Part shown: positions 22,786 through 29,562 of the stretch, piece by piece | Numbering within the stretch: the stretch's first letter is position 1 | Layout: every line of letters begins with the position of its first letter | From: CAZUXE01 sp964624585 | Lineage (GTDB): Bacteria; Hydrothermota; Tepidihabitantia; B3-TA06 | DNA: 29,562 nucleotides | Direction: 5' to 3' | Assembly (NCBI GenBank): GCA_964624585.1 | Contig: CAZUXE010000018.1 | Location: 1-29,562, forward strand | Program-made: the position numbers and the translations under genes | Notes under the pieces: model-generated | The model's database searches: none | What the model was told of the DNA's origin: nothing | The model's input: only the letters and a program-made list of their open reading frames with translations

Positions 22786-24096
22786 ATGTTTGATGAAAAT
22801 CACCTGCTCCTTAAAGCAGCGTATATTGTTACCATGGATGCGCAGAAAAGCGTTTTTTCTCCGGGTTATGTGGAAATAAAGGACGATAGAATAGTTTCTG
22901 TCGGTGCTGAAAAATTGCCTGATGTTGCTTGTTCTATAGATTACGGTAATGCAGCAATTATTCCTGGTTTGCTGAACTCTCACAATCATCTTGCGATGAG
23001 TTTAATGAGGGGAGTGGCCGATGATTTACTACTTGAAGATTGGCTTAAGAATCATATTTGGCCACTTGAAGCAAAATTTGTATCCCCTGAATATGTTTTT
23101 GATGGCGCTCTTCTTTCAGCTGCGGAAATATTAAAAACAGGCACTACCTTTGTTTCGGATATGTATTTTTTTGAAGATAAGGTTGCTGAGGCTTGTACTT
23201 TAGCTGGTCTTCGTTTATTGATAGGTGAGGGAATAATAGCCTTTCCGACTCCATCTGTCAATGACCCTGATTCCATATTTGCAATAGTTAGGGATATGGT
23301 GGCTAGATACGAAAATAATCCTTTAGTTGATGTTCAGCTTGCTCCTCACTCAACCTATGCAACTAGCAAAGAGCAGCTTATTAAATGCGCGAAACTTTCT
23401 GCTGAACTCAATCTTCCGGTTCAAATTCATTGCGCCGAATCGCAGAATGAAGCCATGCAGGCTTTGGAGAGTTTAGGTAAGTCGCAGATTGCATATCTGG
23501 ATGATATCGGGCTTTTAAGTCAAAAGCTCAGTCTTGTGCATATGGTTTGGCCTCAAAAAGGGGATATGGAATTGCTTAAGCGCAAAAATATCTCTATTGT
23601 ATCCTGTCCCCAATCTAACTTAAAGTTGGGGTCGGGTTTCCCTCCTATTGCCCAATATCTTGATGAGGGAGTAAGGCTATGTTTGGGTACGGATGGTGCA
23701 GCTTCAAACAACAATCTTGATATTTGGGAAGAGCTTAGATTGGCCGTTTTTATTGCAAAAGGAAGTAGGCTTGACCCAAGAACTCTTTCGGCAAAGAAGG
23801 CGTTCGGTATGGTAACTATAGATGCGGCAAGGGCATGTGGAATGCAGGATAAAATTGGTTCCCTTGAACCAACTAAGCAGGCTGATATAGCTGTTGTAGC
23901 CCTTGATGAGCCAAATACAACCCCTTGCTATGACATCTACTCTACCTTAGTTTATGCCGCTGCAGCGTCAAACATTCGTGATGTTTTTGTGGCTGGGAAA
24001 AAGGTGCTTGATAACGGTAGGTTGACTGCTATCAATGAAGCGGATGTGCTTGCAAAGGCTCGGAGTTGGGCCAAAAAAATGGAAAAAAAGAATTAA
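22786..24096 (+). CDS. mtaD: 5-methylthioadenosine/S-adenosylhomocysteine deaminase-type amidohydrolase
   Basis: 436 residues from ATG 22786 (an in-frame TTG just before it is less likely). Metal-dependent amidohydrolase: H66 and H68 in NSHNHLAMSLMRG, then ADDLLLEDWL, HIWPLEAKFV, H215 and E218 in IHCAES, and D303 in LGTDGAASNN. This set is typical of the MtaD/SAH-deaminase branch, which converts methylthioadenosine or SAH to inosyl forms in the SAM cycle. Related SsnA/TRZ enzymes cannot be fully excluded. No ribosome-binding site precedes the ATG, and the predicted leader is under 10 nt, so translation may be nearly leaderless. It is the first gene of a run with two SDR genes. Confidence 0.88.
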   Translation: MFDENHLLLKAAYIVTMDAQKSVFSPGYVEIKDDRIVSVGAEKLPDVACSIDYGNAAIIPGLLNSHNHLAMSLMRGVADDLLLEDWLKNHIWPLEAKFVSPEYVFDGALLSAAEILKTGTTFVSDMYFFEDKVAEACTLAGLRLLIGEGIIAFPTPSVNDPDSIFAIVRDMVARYENNPLVDVQLAPHSTYATSKEQLIKCAKLSAELNLPVQIHCAESQNEAMQALESLGKSQIAYLDDIGLLSQKLSLVHMVWPQKGDMELLKRKNISIVSCPQSNLKLGSGFPPIAQYLDEGVRLCLGTDGAASNNNLDIWEELRLAVFIAKGSRLDPRTLSAKKAFGMVTIDAARACGMQDKIGSLEPTKQADIAVVALDEPNTTPCYDIYSTLVYAAAASNIRDVFVAGKKVLDNGRLTAINEADVLAKARSWAKKMEKKN

Positions 24097-24098
24097 CA

Positions 24099-25097
24099 AT
24101 GCAGTCTTCTAAGCCTAAACTTCTGGTTACCGGCGCTTCCGGTTTTCTTGGGGCCTGTATTTGTAAAATAGCTCATGAACAGGGTTATGAGGTTTACGGA
24201 AGCGTTCGTTCCGTTAGTTCACGTGAATCTATAGACTTTCCATGGCTGAATATTTTAGTGCTGAATCTTAGTGACGAAACTGCAGTTTCAAAAGTCCTTC
24301 AAAATAAAGATTATGTAATTCATTGTGCAGGCGTTATGTCTACTACTTCAAGAAATGAAGAAGATTCTCGTCGAACTAATATAGAACTTACCCGTATAAT
24401 TGCCCGTCAGTCAATTAAAGCCGGTATAAAGCGATTTGTATTCGCTTCTTCATTAGCGGCAGGCGGCCCTGGCGCTGAAGCCTTGAAGGCACGTAAGGAA
24501 ACAGATCCAGATAGGCCGGTATCACACTACGGTCGTTCAAAGTTAGATGCCGAAAATATGCTTAAGACATTTTCTAACGAACTTTCAGTGGTTTCCTTAA
24601 GGTTTTCCACAATCTATGGCCCAAGGGATTGTAATATATTTGGTTTCTTTAAATTAATCAGCGGTAAGTTTGTGCCTTTGGTTGGCGGGAAGAAAACGGT
24701 ATACAATTCAATGGTTTATGTTGAAGACGCGGCACGTGCGGCGCTTTGCGCACTTAAGGCTAAGGTAGTATCGGGTTCTGTTTATCAGATAACCGATGGA
24801 CAGGTTTATTCTTTTAGTAGCCTCTACGATTATGTTGAGGATGCCGTAGGTAAGAAAAAGAGGGGAAAGAGAATTAATCTTCCATTCTGGATAGTTATGC
24901 TTAAGGCGTGGTGGTTACATGATGTACTTCATAAAAGAGGAATATCGCCTGATCAGGTTAGACAAATGAAAGCCAGGTATTGGTTTGCTTCACCTGAAAA
25001 GGCTATTAAAGAACTTGGCTGGAGACCGCAGATGGATATGAAGAATGGCCTAAAAAAAACGGTTCAATGGTACAAAAATGAAGGTTGGTTGCAATGA
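24099..25097 (+). CDS. NAD(P)-dependent epimerase/dehydratase (extended SDR), copy 1
   Basis: 332 residues from ATG 24099, two bases after the mtaD stop; a longer frame into mtaD lacks support. Rossmann motif G12-x2-G15-x2-G18 (VTGASGFLG), catalytic Ser region FASSLAAGGPG, and Y144-x3-K148 (YGRSK). The C-terminal half (LPFWIVMLKAWW; RYWFASPEKAIKELGW) resembles 3-beta-HSD or dihydroflavonol-reductase-like members. The substrate may be a nucleotide sugar or a lipid or steroid-like alcohol. It is closely similar in layout to the next gene. Confidence 0.87.
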   Translation: MQSSKPKLLVTGASGFLGACICKIAHEQGYEVYGSVRSVSSRESIDFPWLNILVLNLSDETAVSKVLQNKDYVIHCAGVMSTTSRNEEDSRRTNIELTRIIARQSIKAGIKRFVFASSLAAGGPGAEALKARKETDPDRPVSHYGRSKLDAENMLKTFSNELSVVSLRFSTIYGPRDCNIFGFFKLISGKFVPLVGGKKTVYNSMVYVEDAARAALCALKAKVVSGSVYQITDGQVYSFSSLYDYVEDAVGKKKRGKRINLPFWIVMLKAWWLHDVLHKRGISPDQVRQMKARYWFASPEKAIKELGWRPQMDMKNGLKKTVQWYKNEGWLQ

Positions 25098-25149
25098 GGA
25101 AAGGCTTGTCTGAGGCATTATTGGTCTTAAACAAAAAAGGGTAGTTTTG

Positions 25150-26124
25150 GTGGAAAAGAAAAAACTATTGGTAACTGGAGCTTCGGGGTTTTTGGGTTCT
25201 CATATATGTGACGAGGCTCATGATGCGGGTTATGAAGTTCACGCTTTGATCCGTAAAACCTCATCGCAGAGATGGCTCAAAAAGGAATGGATTAAGATTC
25301 ATACCTGTAATCTTAATGATGCCCATCTTATTGCACCTTTGCTTTCACAAATGTATGCGGTTATTCATAATGCTGGAGTTACATCTGCCCGCAGTGAGCA
25401 GGAGTTTTACGAAGTAAATGTGGAAGCGAGCCAACTTTTAGCCGCTGAATCTGCTAAGGCCGGTGTTAAGAGGTTTATATTTGTTTCTAGTCAGGCAGCT
25501 GGAGGTCCCAACAATTCACCTACTCCTAAGTTGGAAACAGATCCCGACTGTCCTATTTCGGCCTATGGTAGGAGCAAAAAAAATGCAGAAGAGCGCCTTT
25601 TTAAATTTAGAGAAAAAATACATATCGCTAACCTACGTTATCCTGCTATTTATGGGCCACGCAATACCGAGATGCTTCGAGTTTTTCGCATGCTTTCGGG
25701 TTCATTTCAGATAATTATGGGAATGAAGCCTATCTACACCTCTATGATATATGTTAAAGACGCTGCCAGAGCCGCTATTGCCGCCCTTGAGGCCGATTAT
25801 CCTTCAGGCTCTGTATATTATATTACCGATGGTCTCAATTACACCCTTCAGTATATATACGATATTATAAGCGAAGTTTTGCATCACAGAGGAATAAGAA
25901 TAAGTTTACCTTTTTGGATTGTTGAATTGGCTGCCTGGTTTGAGAGTAAATTCAGTAAAAAACCTTCTTCGTTTAATCCTGAAAAGGTTAAAGAGTTTAA
26001 GGCGCGTTTTTGGGTAGCTTCGCCACGTAAAGCAATGGACGAATTGGCTTGGGCGCCCAAGGTGCTTGCAAGAGAAGGTTTCGCTGAAACTGTTAAATGG
26101 TATAGGATAAAACGATGGATTTAA
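25150..26124 (+). CDS. NAD(P)-dependent epimerase/dehydratase (extended SDR), copy 2
   Basis: 324 residues from GTG 25150; an in-frame TTG at 25147 is the alternative. G10-x2-G13-x2-G16 (VTGASGFLG), VSSQAAGGPN and Y139-x3-K143 (YGRSK) are intact. It shares the whole frame of copy 1, including LPFWIVELAAW and RFWVASPRKAMDELAW, so the pair arose by tandem duplication. A 52-bp gap separates them with no terminator visible. Both catalytic sites look functional, so they may act on different substrates or form a heterodimer; this is inference. Confidence 0.87.
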   Translation: MEKKKLLVTGASGFLGSHICDEAHDAGYEVHALIRKTSSQRWLKKEWIKIHTCNLNDAHLIAPLLSQMYAVIHNAGVTSARSEQEFYEVNVEASQLLAAESAKAGVKRFIFVSSQAAGGPNNSPTPKLETDPDCPISAYGRSKKNAEERLFKFREKIHIANLRYPAIYGPRNTEMLRVFRMLSGSFQIIMGMKPIYTSMIYVKDAARAAIAALEADYPSGSVYYITDGLNYTLQYIYDIISEVLHHRGIRISLPFWIVELAAWFESKFSKKPSSFNPEKVKEFKARFWVASPRKAMDELAWAPKVLAREGFAETVKWYRIKRWI

Positions 26125-26185
26125 GTAGCGATATAGTATCAAAAAGTTCCAGTACGTTAAAGATTTATTTTAAGAAAGGAGGCTT

Positions 26186-26455
26186 ATGAAGCCCAAGAAA
26201 TTGCTACGTGAACTGGAACTGATAGCAGAAAAGCTTGGGGTTGAAACTATCTACGATACCTTTCAAGGTAGGGGAGGAGGATGCAGGGTTGTTGAGAATC
26301 GCTACATCGTGATTAATAAACGTTTGCCTGATGAAACTAAGGCCGAGTTGTTTCTTAAAGCCCTTTCTCAGATGTCTGTTGACGAGATATTTATAAAACC
26401 GGATATACGTAAACTTATCGAAGAGGCGCGAGATACAAAACTTCAGGACTCTTAA
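26186..26455 (+). CDS. Small conserved-type hypothetical protein
   Basis: 89 residues with a strong AAAGGAGG three bases before ATG. There is no signal peptide or membrane span. It has an N-terminal helix (KKLLRELELIAEKLGVETI), a Gly-rich turn followed by a strand (QGRGGGCRVVENRYIVINK), a further helix (PDETKAELFLKALSQM), and a C-terminus ending in a helix (PDIRKLIEEARD). This is like small unassigned proteins seen in diverse bacterial genomes. I do not recognise a function. It follows the SDR pair by 61 bp and could be the last gene of that operon. Confidence 0.75.
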   Translation: MKPKKLLRELELIAEKLGVETIYDTFQGRGGGCRVVENRYIVINKRLPDETKAELFLKALSQMSVDEIFIKPDIRKLIEEARDTKLQDS

Positions 26456-26536
26456 AGACAATAAAAAGTAGAGGTATTTTCTCTTTCTTGAAGCTGAAAC
26501 TTCTTATGTTTGCAAAATATTGCGTTTATCTAAAAG

Positions 26537-26564
26537 TTGTCATAAATTTATCTTAAAGTATAAA
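26537..26564 (+). promoter_or_regulatory. Sigma-70-like promoter in convergent gap
   Basis: TTGTCA (26537-26542), 16-bp spacer, TATAAA (26559-26564). Transcription would start near 26571 and read toward the 26-codon ORF and then antisense to the gltS 3' end. In AT-rich DNA such matches can arise by chance. Confidence 0.4.
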
Positions 26565-26605
26565 ATAAAGTTGTAAATCATAATACGAGACTAAGATAGG
26601 AGGCA

Positions 26606-26686
26606 ATGGAAGAGTGCACGCAAGGCCATTTATTACATCTAATTCAAGATTCTTCTAGTTGGAAAGAATATTATCCTGTTTTTTAA
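26606..26686 (+). CDS. Possible 26-aa small protein
   Basis: ATG 26606, preceded by TAGGAGGCA, opens a 26-codon frame beginning MEECTQGHLL and ending KEYYPVF, then TAA. The SD-to-ATG spacing (2 nt) is tighter than usual. A promoter-like element lies about 40 bp upstream. It could be a genuine microprotein, a degraded gene start, or chance. No family is recognisable. Confidence 0.25.
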   Translation: MEECTQGHLLHLIQDSSSWKEYYPVF

Positions 26687-26691
26687 GCTCT

Positions 26692-28176
26692 TTAGCTAAG
26701 TTCTTTTTCTCTGTGTTTAGATAGTTTTAGAAATCCAATCCATATGGCGGCAAGTAAGGCAACATAGACTACCATTGCAACAAAGGTTCCCCAGTAGTAT
26801 GTAGAATTGCCTTGTTGGTAACCTGTTGCCGGAAATGAAGCCATCATAATCAATGGTATACCGAAGAGAATTCCAATTCCTGAGCCAAAGGTTAAATCTG
26901 ATGCAGTAGATGTTCTAAATTCAGGGTCAACTCCGCGTAGAAGCGCCATACCGGTTGCTAGAGTTCCTGTATGGGTGCCAAAGAAGGCGACGAAATGTTC
27001 AACGTAAGATTTTGGCCAGACTCGTCTTACAATAAACCAAATGTATCCTATGGTAGCAATTCCTCCAGCTGTGGTTAAGATTAGTATTGGAACAATGTAT
27101 GGTCCCAGTACCCTTACGTCAATTGCGCAAATAGACGCCGCTATCATGAAGTCGACGGCGGTACCGCCAATGTGCTGGAGAAGATAGTTATTAGTGCTTT
27201 TACTGCCCTTTAGGATTTTCTTTGCCTCAAGCTTGCGAATAAAACGACCTACAAAGGTTGCCAGTAAAGCTCCAAAGGCGAAGTGTAATCCCCATAACAA
27301 CTTAGCCATTCCTTCACCCATGGTTCCTAGTTTTTTAAGAAGAACAGTCGCTCCCTCAAGGCCAAAAAATAATATCAAATATACTCCGCCTATCAGCATA
27401 AGTTGTGTTGTAGCTTTGTCAATAGAGCGGGCAAGACCTGCGAATTCGCGTTCTTTTTCTACAAGAAATCGAGCGGGTTCTTTGGAGGGCGGTGGTGTGC
27501 CGAATCCAGGTTCCGGTTCGCCAAGCCTTCTACGTCGCCTCACAAGGATATTCATAAGGGGAACGCCAACTAAACATGCCCATAGGAATCCAATTGTCGA
27601 GAAGCTTAAGCCTACCGAAGCGCCGTTGGGTAAACCTATAAGCCCTGCAGGATTGGTAATAGTTGACCATGAACGTCCCATTTCGCCGGCAAGACTTGGC
27701 CCTTGCCCAAACCCAAACGGGAGCAAAAAGCCAAATGACGGAAATATGTTAGGGAAGATAGTTTTCATTAAAATAAGGGTTAAGCCTAATCCGACAATAC
27801 CTTGAAGTCCGTAAGATATTGCCATGTAGAATCCGCCCGATACTGCAGAGCGTGTTCTGCCTTTTCCTTCATTATCTTTAAGTGAAAGAGCTATGAAAGC
27901 TATACCCATAAGGTGAAAAACCAGGGTTAATAATCTATTCGGTTGAAAGGGAGCAATTACTTCAGTGAAATTACCGTGGGTTCTGGTAAACTGAAAATCT
28001 GTTTTTAGTATAATGGGTAGTATGCGAAAAACAAAAAGTCCAATGAAGCCTGCGACTATAGCATCAGGTATACGGAATTTTTTTAGAATAGGGAAGAGTC
28101 TACGAATTCCCACGGCTATTAAAAGGAATATACCTATAAGACCTAAATCAAAGATTAAACTCCAGGAACTAGTCAT
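26692..28176 (-). CDS. gltS: Sodium:glutamate symporter family protein (GltS-type)
   Basis: 494 residues, about 10-12 transmembrane helices in two halves joined by a basic cytoplasmic loop (residues 210-255, with RRRRR). The family re-entrant motifs are present: FGFGQGPSLAGEMG (GQGPS at 157-161) and the second-half FFGTHTGTLATG (GTHTGT at 400-405). It is longer than E. coli GltS (401 aa), mainly in the loop and the ends. It is likely to import glutamate or a related anion with Na+. AAGGAG precedes the ATG. It lies 65 bp downstream of the acyltransferase gene on the same strand. Confidence 0.85.
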   Translation of the reverse strand: MTSSWSLIFDLGLIGIFLLIAVGIRRLFPILKKFRIPDAIVAGFIGLFVFRILPIILKTDFQFTRTHGNFTEVIAPFQPNRLLTLVFHLMGIAFIALSLKDNEGKGRTRSAVSGGFYMAISYGLQGIVGLGLTLILMKTIFPNIFPSFGFLLPFGFGQGPSLAGEMGRSWSTITNPAGLIGLPNGASVGLSFSTIGFLWACLVGVPLMNILVRRRRRLGEPEPGFGTPPPSKEPARFLVEKEREFAGLARSIDKATTQLMLIGGVYLILFFGLEGATVLLKKLGTMGEGMAKLLWGLHFAFGALLATFVGRFIRKLEAKKILKGSKSTNNYLLQHIGGTAVDFMIAASICAIDVRVLGPYIVPILILTTAGGIATIGYIWFIVRRVWPKSYVEHFVAFFGTHTGTLATGMALLRGVDPEFRTSTASDLTFGSGIGILFGIPLIMMASFPATGYQQGNSTYYWGTFVAMVVYVALLAAIWIGFLKLSKHREKELS

Positions 28177-28241
28177 TGAGACTCCTTATATCTTCATAAT
28201 CTGCGTAATTTACATGTAAGCCATGTCTTTTATTCATTGAG

Positions 28242-29495
28242 TCAGACAATTTCATCAAAGACACCGGCTTGAAGCTTTTTAGTTAAAAAATGCCAAAAAT
28301 AGGCCGATTGACCATTAAAAGTAAAGCGGTAGGCTATGCCTTCAAGAAAAAACTCAAACTTGTGATTCCAAACTATGTTTGCTCCCTTAATCTCCCGTAG
28401 AGGAGCTATTATTTCAGGGGTTTGTTTATCCTTTAGTGTAAACTTGAGTAAGAAGTTCTTTGCTAATGTAGCTATTCCTTTACCAGCCGGTCTGTAGTTT
28501 CTGTCCCTGCCGGTTTCTGTGGCAGCCGACCACATATTTGCCGGAATGCTCAGCAATTCCTTAGCTGTAGAGTTGTATTGTTTTTCTAGAATCTCTATAG
28601 TTTTCTTGTCGTTCCAACGCGCCCAGTCGATATAGCGTTTGAAATTTTTTGCTCCCTTTGCTAAAGGTTCACCAAGTTTTTTTGTACGGAAGCTTCCGTT
28701 GCCCTTAAACTCCCAGCGTGCGCCGCAGTTGGTACAATATAGATGTCGTTTCTCCGATTTCATCTTAAAAAGTTGCAAACAATGGGGACATAGCCACAGA
28801 CGTAGCTCTAGATGTTCGGCAACCCTTGGATGGTCAAAAATGTGACGAGTTACTTCCTTATCCTCAAGTTCGCTGTAGCTTAGTTTATCTTCAATCATTT
28901 TTTTTATGATAGCGGGATTATCAGGAATACTAGCAGGGTTTTCAAATAGATAGCTGAAAGAAAAAATTATACGTTTGCGTCGCGGAGCGTTTGCCCAGCG
29001 GGGCCATGATAGATAGGAGCCTCGTTGTCTTATACATATTACGGGGATTTTCAGTTTATGAATTAATCGTGGAATGGTATCTTCAAGCGGAGCTGTAGTC
29101 CCGTCCCAATTGCGGGCGCCTTCTGGGAATACTCCGATAATTTCACCTCGTTTTATTGCTTTGAGGAGAATTCGCATGGTTACTGAGTCAGGGATATTTT
29201 TGGTTTTGGGAATTCCTTTTAGCCATGCAAGAAGCTTACGTGTAAGTCCGTAGCGGAAGTATTCATCCGATATAACATACCTTATTGGTCGTGGTATAAA
29301 GTCTGCAATCATAAACGGGTCAAGAAGGTGGGTGTGGTTGGCCAGCATAAATACTGCCTGACCCTTGGGAGGGAAAAACTTTTTTCCTTCACTTTGGGCA
29401 TGAAAGAATAACCTTAAGGGTGGAGCGAGTATAATTTTTGCAGTCCACCAAAAAATATCGCGCCACAGAAATGAAAACCGTTCACGCAAACTCAT
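28242..29495 (-). CDS. PlsC-type acyltransferase with internal zinc ribbon
   Basis: 417 residues. An N-terminal amphipathic/hydrophobic segment is followed by the acyltransferase core: NHTHLLD with H54 and D59 (the NHx4D motif) and FPEGARNWDG (residues 123-132). At 236-257 is a zinc ribbon, CPHC-x14-CTNC, then an unassigned C-terminal domain of about 150 residues. Standard 1-acylglycerol-3-phosphate acyltransferases are about 240 residues and lack both additions. A role in phospholipid or other lipid acylation at the inner membrane is likely. Its ATG has little ribosome-binding site, and its promoter is near the window edge. Confidence 0.82.
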   Translation of the reverse strand: MSLRERFSFLWRDIFWWTAKIILAPPLRLFFHAQSEGKKFFPPKGQAVFMLANHTHLLDPFMIADFIPRPIRYVISDEYFRYGLTRKLLAWLKGIPKTKNIPDSVTMRILLKAIKRGEIIGVFPEGARNWDGTTAPLEDTIPRLIHKLKIPVICIRQRGSYLSWPRWANAPRRKRIIFSFSYLFENPASIPDNPAIIKKMIEDKLSYSELEDKEVTRHIFDHPRVAEHLELRLWLCPHCLQLFKMKSEKRHLYCTNCGARWEFKGNGSFRTKKLGEPLAKGAKNFKRYIDWARWNDKKTIEILEKQYNSTAKELLSIPANMWSAATETGRDRNYRPAGKGIATLAKNFLLKFTLKDKQTPEIIAPLREIKGANIVWNHKFEFFLEGIAYRFTFNGQSAYFWHFLTKKLQAGVFDEIV

Positions 29496-29562
29496 AGCCT
29501 AAGCAAACACAAAATTTTGCAAATGTCAAGTAATACGAATGGAATTATTTGAACGAGTAAAA

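Larger units (their letters stand above)
26456..26691. other. Convergent intergenic region with possible small transcript
   Basis: A 236-bp gap between the small hypothetical gene and the minus-strand gltS end. It is AT-rich, with no convincing intrinsic terminator for either neighbour. It contains a plus-strand promoter-like pair and a 26-codon ORF, listed separately. Confidence 0.55.

Noticed and set aside
28210..28219. Palindrome TTACATGTAA before gltS
   Set aside because: A 10-bp palindrome in AT-rich DNA is expected by chance and has no clear promoter next to it.
29524..29529. Minus-strand TTGACA upstream of the acyltransferase gene
   Set aside because: The -10 at the right spacing (TTGCTT) is poor and would put the start of transcription on the start codon; the real promoter may lie beyond the window.

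Overview
The window is a chromosomal segment of a moderately AT-rich diderm (Gram-negative-type) bacterium. The left 17.7 kb is a large co-directional translation/transcription superoperon. The right 12 kb holds envelope, transport and metabolic genes in several short transcription units. Lipoprotein-like signal peptides, paired DUF3857/transglutaminase envelope proteins, a 197-aa short EF-Ts and an L7/L12 with an extra N-terminal tail fit a little-studied lineage, perhaps in or near the FCB group. That placement is a guess from gene content, not a phylogenetic result. I see no mobile elements, integrases, CRISPR arrays or rRNA genes.

Left region (1-17755, + strand): tuf 3' end, rpmG, tRNA-Trp, secE, nusG, rplK, rplA, rplJ, rplL, rpoB, rpoC, rpsL, rpsG, rplM, rpsI, rpsB, tsf, pyrH, frr, uppS, cdsA and a PLD-OB lipoprotein gene. 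Most junctions are stop/start overlaps (ATGA, TGATG, TAATG) or gaps under 30 bp. The first convincing rho-independent terminator is at 17724-17755. The usual fusA-tuf continuation after rpsG is missing; rplM-rpsI-rpsB-tsf-pyrH-frr-uppS-cdsA is attached there instead. Ribosome assembly, RNA polymerase, UMP supply, ribosome recycling, undecaprenyl-PP synthesis and CDP-diacylglycerol synthesis could therefore be co-transcribed. Several of these conserved proteins show sequence oddities (L11, L7/L12, RpoB, CdsA).

Middle region (17776-22577): a two-gene minus-strand operon encodes paralogous exported DUF3857-transglutaminase proteins. The first gene has an intact Cys-His-Asp triad. The second is a probable lipoprotein whose catalytic Cys is replaced by Asn. 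Divergent from it is a monocistronic unit for an 85-aa Cys-rich protein, with a perfect consensus promoter, a leader of about 115 nt and a strong terminator.

Right region (22766-29562): an MTA/SAH-deaminase-type amidohydrolase gene, with a palindrome over its start region and hardly any 5' leader, is followed by two tandem paralogous SDR epimerases and a small conserved-type protein. Convergent to these, on the minus strand, are an acyltransferase carrying a zinc ribbon and a GltS-family sodium:glutamate symporter.
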